A stretch of 33,656 nucleotides of DNA. Origin: Verrucomicrobiia bacterium (GTDB taxonomy: Bacteria > Verrucomicrobiota > Verrucomicrobiia > JADLBR01 > JAIBCM01). The stretch lies in NCBI GenBank assembly GCA_019694135.1, contig JAIBCM010000008.1, positions 1 through 33,656 of the forward strand. The letters are read 5' to 3'. The position numbers and the translations under genes are program-made. A model generated the notes under the pieces. It did no database searches. It had not been told where the DNA came from and worked only from the letters and a program-made list of their open reading frames with translations. This document shows positions 1-7,925 of the stretch, one piece after another (the stretch's first letter is position 1; each line of letters opens with the position of its first letter).

Positions 1-63
1 CTGTGGACCGACAAAGGCAAAGACAAAGACGGCCAAGTCGGCAAAGTCGTCGCCCCTCAGTAA
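1..63 (+). CDS. 3' end of an unidentified gene (partial)
   Basis: The first 63 bases read in frame 1 as 20 codons and a TAA stop. The peptide is rich in Lys, Asp and Gly and ends in VVAPQ. A rho-independent terminator follows 32 bases after the stop, which supports a real gene end. The gene body lies outside the window, so no function can be given. The repeated Lys-Gly/Asp pattern suggests a hydrophilic tail, but nothing more can be inferred. Confidence 0.5.
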   Translation: MWTDKGKDKDGQVGKVVAPQ

Positions 64-94
64 CAAACTTAAGTTTCACTGAAGCTTTTCACTC

Positions 95-125
95 AAAAGC
101 CCTCGCTAAAAACGAGGGCTTTTTT
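95..125. terminator. Bidirectional rho-independent terminator
   Basis: An 8-bp perfect stem (98-105 with 113-120, AGCCCTCG/CGAGGGCT) has a 7-base loop. A-runs on the left and a T-run on the right let it work in both directions. It lies between the end of the partial plus-strand gene and the end of the minus-strand ligase gene, which stops at 131, so it probably serves both. Confidence 0.85.
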
Positions 126-130
126 ATGGG

Positions 131-1672
131 TTAAATTTCTCGCTTTACCTCTCTAGCTTCTTTATCAATGCGAAGTCCTAAAAATACGGGTTGTCTCAAA
201 AACGATGCTTGAGTCCATTCACTGAATTTAATCTGGCAAACCAAAACGGGTTTGAGCCAAGTGTAATTTTTCAATCGTTGCGGCGACCAATTCGGCGAAA
301 CGTAAACCGGCAAGGGTAAATTTGCAAAAGGACAATTTTCAACTCTCAATTTTTGGAAACGTTCGAACAAATCCTCACTATTGGTTTGATCAAAACCTGT
401 TCCCACTTTGCCCACACAAATGAGTTTTTTGCTTTCATAATAACCTACAATCAACGCGCCAAAATAAAGGCGGCTTCCCTGTGGTTTGGTATAACCTCCT
501 ATGACAAACTCCTGTTCTTTCACCAATTTATATTTCAACCAAGAACCGGTTCGTTGCCCGGCCTCATAGAGGGAGCTTTTTTTCTTTGCAATCACTCCTT
601 CCAATCCTTTTTCTTCAATTTCTTTTAATAACACATCGGGCGGATAAGAAAAAGTCGCTGACTCCCTTAAAATCAAATCTGACTTGGGCAATAAAGCCGC
701 AAGTTTTTCCTTTCGTTTTGTAAAAGAATGTCGAGTTAATCTTTTTCCATTAAGAGAAATCATATCAAAAAGATAATAAAGAACAGGCACGCCACGCGTT
801 TTATCTCGAGCATTTTGCAAGGCTTGAAAAGAGGGGCGCCCTTTCGCGTCCAACGCAGTTAACTCACCATCTAGGATAGCAGATCGACACTTTATTTTTT
901 TCAAAGCTTCTACAACTTCGGGATAATACGAAGTAAGCTCTATTTTATTACGAGAATAGAGTTTGGGCTTCTTATCATTAAAATAAGCTAACGCACGAAT
1001 ACCGTCGAATTTCACTTCATATTGCCATTCTTTGCTTTTAGGTAAGTGAGTGGTTAATAGCGCTAACATTGGTTCAACCCAATTTTGGATTAGAACGGTT
1101 TTTTTAGGTAAAATTTCTTCTTTGTTAGGACCGTTAATCTTTTTCAATTCGTGTTGAGGAAATTTTTTAACAGACTCCTGAGTCTTGATAAGAAGCCATT
1201 GCGGTTTTTCAGGAAAATTTGTCTTAACTAGGTGCCATTTTCCATCCACCCGCTTGCCTTTTAAATGAAGATGAATTTTTCCTTTTCGATAAGCTTCCTC
1301 AATCGGTTTTTCTAATGATTCATAATGGCCTTTATCCCAAATTTTCACCATTCCCGCGCCATAATTTCCTTCAGGAATACGACCTTCGAACTTACCATAA
1401 CTCAAGGGATGATCTTCCACCTCAATCGCCAAAAATTTTTGACCTGGCTTTTCCGGAAGACCTTTAGGCACAGCCCAGGATTTGTAAACGCCAGCGGCTT
1501 CCAAGCGCAAATCATAATGCAATCGACGCGCCTCATGACGCTGAATCACAAAACTTAATTTCCCACCTTTGGGTTTAGGTTTAACTTCAGAAACTGGCTC
1601 AGGCGTTTTATCAAAATTTCTTTTAACCCGATATTCTTTAAGTTTTTTGCCTTCAGAAGCGCCTTTTTTCAT
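131..1672 (-). CDS. ligD: ATP-dependent DNA ligase LigD, phosphoesterase plus ligase domains
   Basis: This 513-aa protein seals double-strand breaks in bacterial NHEJ. Residues about 38-165 form the LigD 3'-phosphoesterase domain, with the family's His46, His52 and Asp54 in QRHEARRLHYD. Residues about 200-505 are the ATP-dependent ligase: motif I EVKFDG with the adenylated Lys221, an ILDGE motif (about 267-271), motif IV EGVIAKK (358-364) and motif V WLKYK (378-382), followed by an OB-fold. The polymerase domain found in full-length LigD of Mycobacterium or Pseudomonas is absent and is encoded separately at 2604-3512. The ATG overlaps the ku stop by 4 bases (ATGA), and AAGGAAGG lies just upstream, so the two are translationally coupled. 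A terminator follows directly. Confidence 0.95.
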   Translation of the reverse strand: MKKGASEGKKLKEYRVKRNFDKTPEPVSEVKPKPKGGKLSFVIQRHEARRLHYDLRLEAAGVYKSWAVPKGLPEKPGQKFLAIEVEDHPLSYGKFEGRIPEGNYGAGMVKIWDKGHYESLEKPIEEAYRKGKIHLHLKGKRVDGKWHLVKTNFPEKPQWLLIKTQESVKKFPQHELKKINGPNKEEILPKKTVLIQNWVEPMLALLTTHLPKSKEWQYEVKFDGIRALAYFNDKKPKLYSRNKIELTSYYPEVVEALKKIKCRSAILDGELTALDAKGRPSFQALQNARDKTRGVPVLYYLFDMISLNGKRLTRHSFTKRKEKLAALLPKSDLILRESATFSYPPDVLLKEIEEKGLEGVIAKKKSSLYEAGQRTGSWLKYKLVKEQEFVIGGYTKPQGSRLYFGALIVGYYESKKLICVGKVGTGFDQTNSEDLFERFQKLRVENCPFANLPLPVYVSPNWSPQRLKNYTWLKPVLVCQIKFSEWTQASFLRQPVFLGLRIDKEAREVKREI

Positions 1673-2496
1673 GCCGCCTTCCTTTTTCGATGAGTTCGAT
1701 GCCCAGAAGTTTGCTTAATCTGCTTCTGCGCCTCATTCAAACTTTGTTGTAAGACATCAACCAAGTTAATGATTTTAGTAGGCTCCTTTCTCTTGGCTGG
1801 TGGTGGTAAACTTTTATCACCTGATTCAATTTTTCTTTGAATTAAATTCATCAAGGCAGAGCTATAATCATCCGTGTAACGACTCGGATCCCATTTTTCC
1901 GTCATGGAATTTATCAAGCTTTTTGCCATATTAATCTCTCTTTTTTTTGCTGCCGGCTTACACGAAACATCCAAATGTTTTGTGTTAAGCAATTCATTAC
2001 CAAAATGCATAAGCTCCAAAACCAAACCACACTCCTGCGATTTCAAAGCTGCTAAATGTTGCTTGGTTCGAATCACAACCTTAGCGATTCCCACTTTACC
2101 GGTTTCCTTCAAAGCCACGCGCAACAAAGAATAAGGTTTGCTCCCGCCTTTAGTAGGAGCCAAATAATAAGGTTTATAAAAAAACATAGGATTAATCTCA
2201 TCCAACTTCACGAAATCCAAAATATCAATGGAATCTGTCGCTTCAATGTCGACGCGCTTAAAATCTTCATCGCGTAAAACTACGTATTTTCCTTTTTCGT
2301 ATTCATAACCTTTAACAATTTCTGCCCAAGGCACTTCCTTGCCATCAAATTCTGCCACGCGTTTATAATCAATCGGACTTAAATCAGATTGGCGCAACAA
2401 ACGAAATTTGAGCTCTTCTTTTTTAACTGCTGGAAATAGTCCAACGGGCATAGTGACTAATCCAAAAGAAATGGTCCCCTTCCAAATTGCGCGCAT
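1669..2496 (-). CDS. ku: Ku, DNA end-binding protein of bacterial NHEJ
   Basis: Bacterial Ku forms a homodimeric ring on broken DNA ends and recruits LigD. The protein begins with the family's hallmark start MRAIWKGTISFGLV. I place the start at 2496 (275 aa) because this Met carries AAAGGA at the right spacing upstream; an extension to 2535 would add 13 residues that are not Ku-like. The Ku core covers about residues 1-250. The tail is short and strongly basic (HRTHRKRKAA), as in many bacterial Ku proteins, where it contacts DNA or LigD. It is the first gene of a ku-ligD operon, transcribed away from the polymerase gene with a 107-base intergenic gap. Confidence 0.95.
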   Translation of the reverse strand: MRAIWKGTISFGLVTMPVGLFPAVKKEELKFRLLRQSDLSPIDYKRVAEFDGKEVPWAEIVKGYEYEKGKYVVLRDEDFKRVDIEATDSIDILDFVKLDEINPMFFYKPYYLAPTKGGSKPYSLLRVALKETGKVGIAKVVIRTKQHLAALKSQECGLVLELMHFGNELLNTKHLDVSCKPAAKKREINMAKSLINSMTEKWDPSRYTDDYSSALMNLIQRKIESGDKSLPPPAKRKEPTKIINLVDVLQQSLNEAQKQIKQTSGHRTHRKRKAA

Positions 2497-2567
2497 AAAG
2501 TTTTCCTTTCTCAACTTAATGATTGACCTACCCACAGTTTAATAAAGACGCGTTAAAATTCAAAAAT

Positions 2568-2595
2568 TTGACCCCTTTTAAAAAGGTTTTAAATT
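2568..2595 (+). promoter_or_regulatory. Candidate promoter of the LigD-polymerase gene
   Basis: TTGACC (2568-2573), a 16-base spacer and TAAATT (2590-2595). The -10 box ends 8 bases before the ATG at 2604, leaving almost no 5' leader. No Shine-Dalgarno sequence sits at the usual distance. The -35 is good and the -10 is fair (4 of 6), in an AT-rich context. Confidence 0.4.
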
Positions 2596-2603
2596 TAAAA
2601 CTC

Positions 2604-3512
2604 ATGAGTGAGACAAACTCGGAGCTCGTCGTTGAAGGGAAACGCTTGAATCTTTCCAATTTAAACAAAATTTTTTATCCTAAAACCGGTTTTACCAAAC
2701 ACGACATTATCGCTTACTATATTAAAATTGCTCCTTTTCTGCTTCCCCATCTTAAAAATCGTGCCTTGACCATGAAACGTTTTCCTGAAGGCATTCACCA
2801 ATTTTTCTTTTATGAAAGACGCTGTCCTTCCTACCGTCCTAATTGGGTCAACACCGTTCAAGTGCACAGCAAAACTCAAGGCACCCTCAGATATTGCACA
2901 ATCAATAATCTTCCTACATTAATTTGGCTAGTGAACCTAGCGGATCTAGAACTTCACACCTCATTAGCGACCGCGAAAAATCCTGATCGACCCACGATGA
3001 TAGTTTTTGATTTGGATCCCGGCTCACCCGCCACCATTTATGAATGCGCTGAAGTGGCTTTGCTCATTCGCCAAAAGCTATCTCAACTCGAATTAAAATC
3101 TTGGATTAAAACATCCGGGTCTAAAGGACTTCAGCTTTACATTCCTCTGAACAGTCCTGTGACTTATGATAAAACAAAATCTTTCGCTCATATTTTGGCC
3201 AAAGAAATGGAAAAAAAACATCCTAAAAAAATCGTTTCACGCATGGCAAAAAATCTTCGCACAGGCAAAGTGCTCATTGACTGGAGCCAAAACGATTTTC
3301 ATAAAACCACCATTTGCGCTTATTCTTTGCGTGCCAAAGAAGCACCCACAGTTTCTACCCCGGTAACGTGGGAGGAAGTAGAAAAAGCTTATCGACAAAA
3401 AAAAATGGAATATTTAAATTTTACTTCGGACGATGTTTTACAACGAGTTCAAAAATGGGGAGATTTAATGGCTGACGTCTTAACCTTTAAACAAAAATTG
3501 CCCAACCTTTAA
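2604..3512 (+). CDS. Stand-alone LigD-type NHEJ polymerase/primase domain
   Basis: This 302-aa protein is the archaeo-eukaryotic-primase-like polymerase domain of LigD as a separate gene. It would fill gaps and add (ribo)nucleotides at breaks held by Ku. The catalytic metal-binding residues are present: Asp136 and Asp138 in FDLDP and Asp226 in LIDWSQND, with the downstream KTTICAYSLRA block typical of the family. The nucleotide-binding motif reads TSGSKGLQLYIPL (Ser171, Lys174), where the family normally has His in SGxKGxH; here it is Gln177. The start at ATG 2604 is preferred over an upstream TTG at 2523, because family homology starts near residue 10 from that ATG and a promoter-like sequence lies in between. 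It is divergent from ku-ligD. Confidence 0.9.
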   Translation: MSETNSELVVEGKRLNLSNLNKIFYPKTGFTKHDIIAYYIKIAPFLLPHLKNRALTMKRFPEGIHQFFFYERRCPSYRPNWVNTVQVHSKTQGTLRYCTINNLPTLIWLVNLADLELHTSLATAKNPDRPTMIVFDLDPGSPATIYECAEVALLIRQKLSQLELKSWIKTSGSKGLQLYIPLNSPVTYDKTKSFAHILAKEMEKKHPKKIVSRMAKNLRTGKVLIDWSQNDFHKTTICAYSLRAKEAPTVSTPVTWEEVEKAYRQKKMEYLNFTSDDVLQRVQKWGDLMADVLTFKQKLPNL

Positions 3513-3553
3513 AAGGCGGATTGCTTTTTCAAGATAATTTCGGTTAGATAGTT

Positions 3554-3581
3554 TTGCACAAAATAAAAATTCATTTATACT
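3554..3581 (+). promoter_or_regulatory. Candidate promoter of the RND efflux operon
   Basis: TTGCAC (3554-3559), a 16-base spacer and TATACT (3576-3581). The -10 box ends 11 bases before the ATG at 3593, so the predicted transcript would start only about 4 to 5 bases before the start codon. No Shine-Dalgarno sequence is visible. Confidence 0.55.
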
Positions 3582-3592
3582 TTTTAATCTGC

Positions 3593-4648
3593 ATGTTTCG
3601 TCTTTTTTTGATTTCTACACTCTCATTTTGTATCTCTTTATTTGTCGGTTGTAGTAAAGGCAATCAAGGCCCCGGTTCTTTCCCTCCGGTTCCAGTTGAA
3701 ATTTATCGAGTCAAAAAAGAAAAAGTTGTGGAGAAATTGCCGGCCGTGGGTTCGCTTGAGGCAGAAGAAGCAGTAGAAATCACACCCCAGACTTCTGGCA
3801 TCATTGAAGCGATTCATTTTGAAGAGGGTCAAACTGTAAAACAGGGTGATCTTTTGGTGAAATTGGAAAGTCAAAAGGAAGAGGCAGAATTGGCGAATGC
3901 TGAGGCTTCGTTGGAGCTGGCAAAAATCAATTACGAGCGCGCTCAAAAACTTTATCAGGAAAAAAATTTCTCCCAAAAAGAGTTAGACGAATCGTCAACG
4001 CTCTATCGAGCACAAACAGCCGTTGTGGAACGATTGAAGGATCATCTTAGAGATCGATTTCTTTATGCCCCTTTCGATGGACGCGTAGCCGCTCGCAATT
4101 ATAGTGTGGGACAATATGTGGAGCCTAATTCTGTGATCACTTCTCTATTAGCCGATGAAAAGGTTAAAATAACATTTCAAATTCCGGAAAATGAAGCGTC
4201 TCGTTTACAAGTGGGTCAAAAAGTCGAGATCAAAATTTCGGCTTATCCCAATGAAATTTTTAGAGGAACAGTTTATTTGGTAGACTCTCAGCTCGATTTA
4301 TCGACACGAACGCTAAAAATCAAAGCACTGGCAGATAATCCCAATCAAAAGCTGAAAGCGGGAATGTTTGCCAATGTCGCAGTGATAGTGGGCGAGCGCG
4401 ATCAAGCCATCACCATTCCCGAAGAAGCGATTTTGGTGCGCGATGATAATTTTTCGGTTTTTGTGGTAAAAGATGGCATCGCTAAGATGCGAGCTGTTAA
4501 ATTGGGCATTCGTCTTCCGGGCAAGGTGGAAGTACAAAAAGGATTGCAGGAAGGTGAGGAGATTATTGTAAATGGATTGCAAAAAGTTAATGAGGGATCG
4601 CCTGTTGCTCCCAGCGAATTTCCTTCTGATAAATCACCAGTTAGTTAA
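3593..4648 (+). CDS. RND efflux periplasmic adaptor (membrane fusion protein), probable lipoprotein
   Basis: This 351-aa HlyD/AcrA-family adaptor would link the inner-membrane pump encoded next to an outer-membrane channel. It starts with a hydrophobic signal ending in LFVGC, a plausible lipobox with Cys20 as the lipid-attachment site. The biotinyl-lipoyl half-motifs (around VEITPQTSGIIEAIHFEEG and the later FDGRVAARN block) flank a helical hairpin, followed by the beta-barrel and membrane-proximal domains. The ATG at 3593 is preferred over a TTG at 3554, which coincides with the proposed -35 box. The pump gene starts 5 bases after the stop, so they form an operon. No outer-membrane factor or local regulator is in view. 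The substrate cannot be told from the sequence. Confidence 0.9.
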   Translation: MFRLFLISTLSFCISLFVGCSKGNQGPGSFPPVPVEIYRVKKEKVVEKLPAVGSLEAEEAVEITPQTSGIIEAIHFEEGQTVKQGDLLVKLESQKEEAELANAEASLELAKINYERAQKLYQEKNFSQKELDESSTLYRAQTAVVERLKDHLRDRFLYAPFDGRVAARNYSVGQYVEPNSVITSLLADEKVKITFQIPENEASRLQVGQKVEIKISAYPNEIFRGTVYLVDSQLDLSTRTLKIKALADNPNQKLKAGMFANVAVIVGERDQAITIPEEAILVRDDNFSVFVVKDGIAKMRAVKLGIRLPGKVEVQKGLQEGEEIIVNGLQKVNEGSPVAPSEFPSDKSPVS

Positions 4649-4653
4649 GACCC

Positions 4654-7600
4654 ATGACCCTTTCTGAACTTTGTATTCGACGCCCAATTTTTGCTACGAT
4701 GCTCAATTTGGTTGTTATTTTATTTGGTTTGATTGGCTTGTCACGTTTACCTGTTCGCGAGTTGCCTGATATTGATCCTCCGATTGTTTCCGTCACTACG
4801 ATTTACCCTGGCGCGAACGCGCAGGTCATTGAAACAGAAGTCACGGAACGCTTGGAACAAGAAATCAATAATATCCCAGGCATTAAAACATTAACTTCAG
4901 AATCGCGCCAGGAGGTCAGTCAGATTACTGTCGAGTTTGAACTTAATCGTGATGTGGATATTGGCGCACAAGATGTGCGTGATCGCGTGTCACGAGTTCG
5001 CGGCTTATTGCCGAAAGATGTAGAGGAGCCGATTATTGCTAAACAGGATGCTGATGCGGAAGCGATTATGTGGATCGCTTTGTCGAGCGATCGTTATTCC
5101 ACTTTGGAATTAACAGAAATTGCAGAACGTCAATTTAAAGATCGTTTGCAAACGCTTTCGGGTGTTGGGGGTATTCAGTTAGGGGGTGAAAAACGCAAAG
5201 CGATGCGGCTTTGGCTTGATTCGGAAAAAATGGCAGCGCGGGGCATTACCGCAAATGACATTCGTGAAACTTTGGAACAGGAAAATGTGGAATTGCCGTC
5301 TGGATCCATTGAAAATCTTAAACGCGAACTAACTCTTTTTACTCAAGGTCGCATGACACGACCGGAAGAATTCAACAATCTCATTATTAAATTTGATCGT
5401 GAGGCACCGATACGGTTGAGAGATATTGGTCATGCTGAATTGGGGCCCGAAGATGAACGAACCATAGCACGATATAATGGCCGACCTGCGGTAGGTCTTG
5501 GAGTTGTCAAACAATCAGAAGCCAACACCGTGGAAGTTTCAGATCAAGTCAAAAAAGAGTTAAAAGTCATCGAGCCCACCTTGCCCACGGGCATTACTAT
5601 TAACATCGCATATGATTCTTCGACTTTTGTGCGACATTCTATTCACGAAGTGGCACAAACGTTGTTGATTTCCTTTTTATTAGTAGTTGCCATTATTTTT
5701 CTTTTTTTAAGAAATGGTTGGGCAACATTAATTCCTTCTTTGGCTATTCCAGTTTCGATTGTGGGAACGTTTTTTGTGATGTATATTTTAGGATTCAGCT
5801 TAAATATTTTAACTCTATTAGCTTTAGTGCTGGCGATCGGGGTGGTGGTAGATGATGCTATTGTGGTTTTAGAAAATATTTATCGCCATATCGAAGAAGG
5901 CATGTCACCCAAAGAAGCGAGTATTCAAGGCATGAAAGAAATTTCAACAGCTGTGATTACTATTACTATTTCTTTAGTGGCAGTATTTTTTCCAGTTACT
6001 TTTCAACGAGGTATTGCTGGAGTTTTGTTCGGTGAATTTTCTGTCGCTATTGCAGCCTCGGTTGTTATTTCAGCTTTTGTCGCGTTGACTTTAACGCCTG
6101 TTTTATGCGTTCAATTTCTTCATCGCCCCAAGCAACACGGTCAACTCTTTCAAAAGTTTGAAAATTTTTTTAACTTTTTATCTGATCGGTATGTGAAATG
6201 GCTCGATCGAACTTTACATTATAAAAAAAGTGTCATTGCTTTATTTCTTATTTTAACCGGCATTACCTTTTTTTTAGGAAAAATACTACCCAAAGAACTT
6301 TTTCCAGAAGAAGACAAAGGCTACATTTTAGCGCTATTTTTTGGTCCGGAGGGAGCAACGTCGGAATACACCGATCAATCGCTTCGAGAAGCAGAAGCGA
6401 TGGTAAAAAAATTGCCCGAGACTCAAGGTTTTTTTTCTGCTGTGGCTTTAGCGCGAGGCGCTCCGGGTCAGGCAAATTCCGGCATTATGTTTGTTGGTTT
6501 AAAAGAAGACCGCAAACGTTCGGTTCAAGAAATCATTCGCCCAGGCGCTCCAGATTCGCTTTTCACTAAGTTCATAACTCAAATTAAGGGCGTTCAGGCC
6601 ATTGCGATAGCGCCTAAGGCTCTAAGTGGATTTGGAGAGTCTTATCAGCTTGTTTTGCAAGGGCCTGATTTAAAACAAATTGATCGCGCGGCTTTACAAG
6701 TCCAGGGCGAACTGATGAAAGCGGGCTTTCTAGGACAGCCGCGCATTAGTTTTAATTTTGAGAAACCGCAATTGGACATTGAAATTAATCGAGATAAGGC
6801 AGCGGCTTTGGGAGTTTCGGCGCGAGCCATTTCTGAAACGTTGCAAATTCTTTTAGGCGGTTTGGAGGTTTCGGAATTCACCGAAAAAGGAAAAGAGTAT
6901 GAGGTGATTGCTCAATTGGAGCGTTTTGATCGGCTTACCCCGCAATCGCTCGCCACGCTGTATGTGAGAACGAAAACTGGAGATCTCGCGCCTTTGAATA
7001 ATTTTATCACATTAAAAGAAAAAGGATCAGTCAACACGATTACTCATTTTGCGCGCATGCGATCGGCAACGATTAGTGGCCAACCTCAAGGAGTGAGTTT
7101 AGGAGAAGCTGTCGCACGAACGGAAAAAATTCTTTCCCAGAAATTGCCGGCTGGCATGAGTTATCGCTGGCAGGGCGAAGCGCGCGAGTTAAAAGACAGC
7201 GTGAACGAAGCGGGCATCGTGCTTCTTTTAGCTATTATTATTATTTATATGGTGCTTGCTTCACAATTTGAAAGTTTACTGCATCCTTTCACAGTTATGT
7301 TGGCTGTGCCTCTGGCTCTTTTTGGCGCTTTGGGACTGCTTATGATTCTTGGTTTGGTTAATAATTTCGCTTTGATTAAATTTTATGCGCCTCCCGAAGC
7401 GTTGCCTTGGTTTATTAAAACATTAAGCCAAATTCTTCCCGAAATCCCTTCGATGTCTTGGAATATTTATAGTTTGATAGGAGGTCTTTTACTGATGGGG
7501 CTTGTTACAAAAAATTCCATTCTTTTAGTTGAGTTTGCGAATCAAAAAATGCGGGAGGGCACTACAGCACATGAAGCTATGTTGGAAGCAGCTCGTCTTC

Positions 7601-7812
7601 GTTTACGTCCTATTTTAATGACAGCGCTTTCCACGATCATCGGTATTTTACCGATCGCGATAGGATGGGGTGCGGGTTCAGAAGGACGACGCCCTTTAGG
7701 GGTTGTAGTCATTGGCGGCATGTTAACTTCAACTTTTTTGACTTTATTTGTCGTGCCAACTTTTTATGTTATTGCCAGTTATTTCCAAAAACGTGTGCGC
7801 GAAAAAATTTAA
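4654..7812 (+). CDS. RND-family multidrug efflux pump (AcrB/MexB type, HAE1)
   Basis: This 1052-aa proton-driven inner-membrane exporter has the typical layout of 12 membrane segments and two large periplasmic loops. It opens with LSELCIRRPIFATML, the usual start of this family. The proton-relay residues are present: Asp400-Asp401 in VVVDDAIVVLENI (membrane segment 4) and Lys953 in LVTKNSILLVEFANQ (segment 10). An unusual stretch of about 35 residues (about 903-936, rich in Pro and aromatic residues) sits just before segment 10, where AcrB has only a short turn. No SD is apparent; the gene is probably cotranscribed with the adaptor gene. A stem-loop terminator follows the stop. Confidence 0.95.
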   Translation: MTLSELCIRRPIFATMLNLVVILFGLIGLSRLPVRELPDIDPPIVSVTTIYPGANAQVIETEVTERLEQEINNIPGIKTLTSESRQEVSQITVEFELNRDVDIGAQDVRDRVSRVRGLLPKDVEEPIIAKQDADAEAIMWIALSSDRYSTLELTEIAERQFKDRLQTLSGVGGIQLGGEKRKAMRLWLDSEKMAARGITANDIRETLEQENVELPSGSIENLKRELTLFTQGRMTRPEEFNNLIIKFDREAPIRLRDIGHAELGPEDERTIARYNGRPAVGLGVVKQSEANTVEVSDQVKKELKVIEPTLPTGITINIAYDSSTFVRHSIHEVAQTLLISFLLVVAIIFLFLRNGWATLIPSLAIPVSIVGTFFVMYILGFSLNILTLLALVLAIGVVVDDAIVVLENIYRHIEEGMSPKEASIQGMKEISTAVITITISLVAVFFPVTFQRGIAGVLFGEFSVAIAASVVISAFVALTLTPVLCVQFLHRPKQHGQLFQKFENFFNFLSDRYVKWLDRTLHYKKSVIALFLILTGITFFLGKILPKELFPEEDKGYILALFFGPEGATSEYTDQSLREAEAMVKKLPETQGFFSAVALARGAPGQANSGIMFVGLKEDRKRSVQEIIRPGAPDSLFTKFITQIKGVQAIAIAPKALSGFGESYQLVLQGPDLKQIDRAALQVQGELMKAGFLGQPRISFNFEKPQLDIEINRDKAAALGVSARAISETLQILLGGLEVSEFTEKGKEYEVIAQLERFDRLTPQSLATLYVRTKTGDLAPLNNFITLKEKGSVNTITHFARMRSATISGQPQGVSLGEAVARTEKILSQKLPAGMSYRWQGEARELKDSVNEAGIVLLLAIIIIYMVLASQFESLLHPFTVMLAVPLALFGALGLLMILGLVNNFALIKFYAPPEALPWFIKTLSQILPEIPSMSWNIYSLIGGLLLMGLVTKNSILLVEFANQKMREGTTAHEAMLEAARLRLRPILMTALSTIIGILPIAIGWGAGSEGRRPLGVVVIGGMLTSTFLTLFVVPTFYVIASYFQKRVREKI

Positions 7813-7819
7813 ACTTTTT

Positions 7820-7848
7820 AATACGTCTAAAGGCGTATTGGACTTTTT
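7820..7848 (+). terminator. Terminator of the RND operon
   Basis: An 8-bp stem (7820-7827 with 7832-7839, AATACGTC/GGCGTATT, including one G-U pair) with a TAAA loop. The T-run starts 4 bases later (7844-7848). It lies 8 bases past the pump stop codon. Confidence 0.6.
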
Positions 7849-7925
7849 ATTTCAAGCGCGGCATATTGATATAGAGTTAAAATAAAATCTTTTAGCTCAA
7901 CTAAGTATAGAGGAGATAAAAAAAA

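Noticed and set aside
2523..2603. N-terminal extension of the polymerase gene from a TTG codon
   Set aside because: The 27 extra residues are not family-like, overlap the proposed promoter, and an ATG at 2604 gives the expected domain start.
3554..3592. TTG start for the efflux adaptor
   Set aside because: It would put 13 residues before an ordinary lipoprotein signal peptide and coincides with a -35 box.
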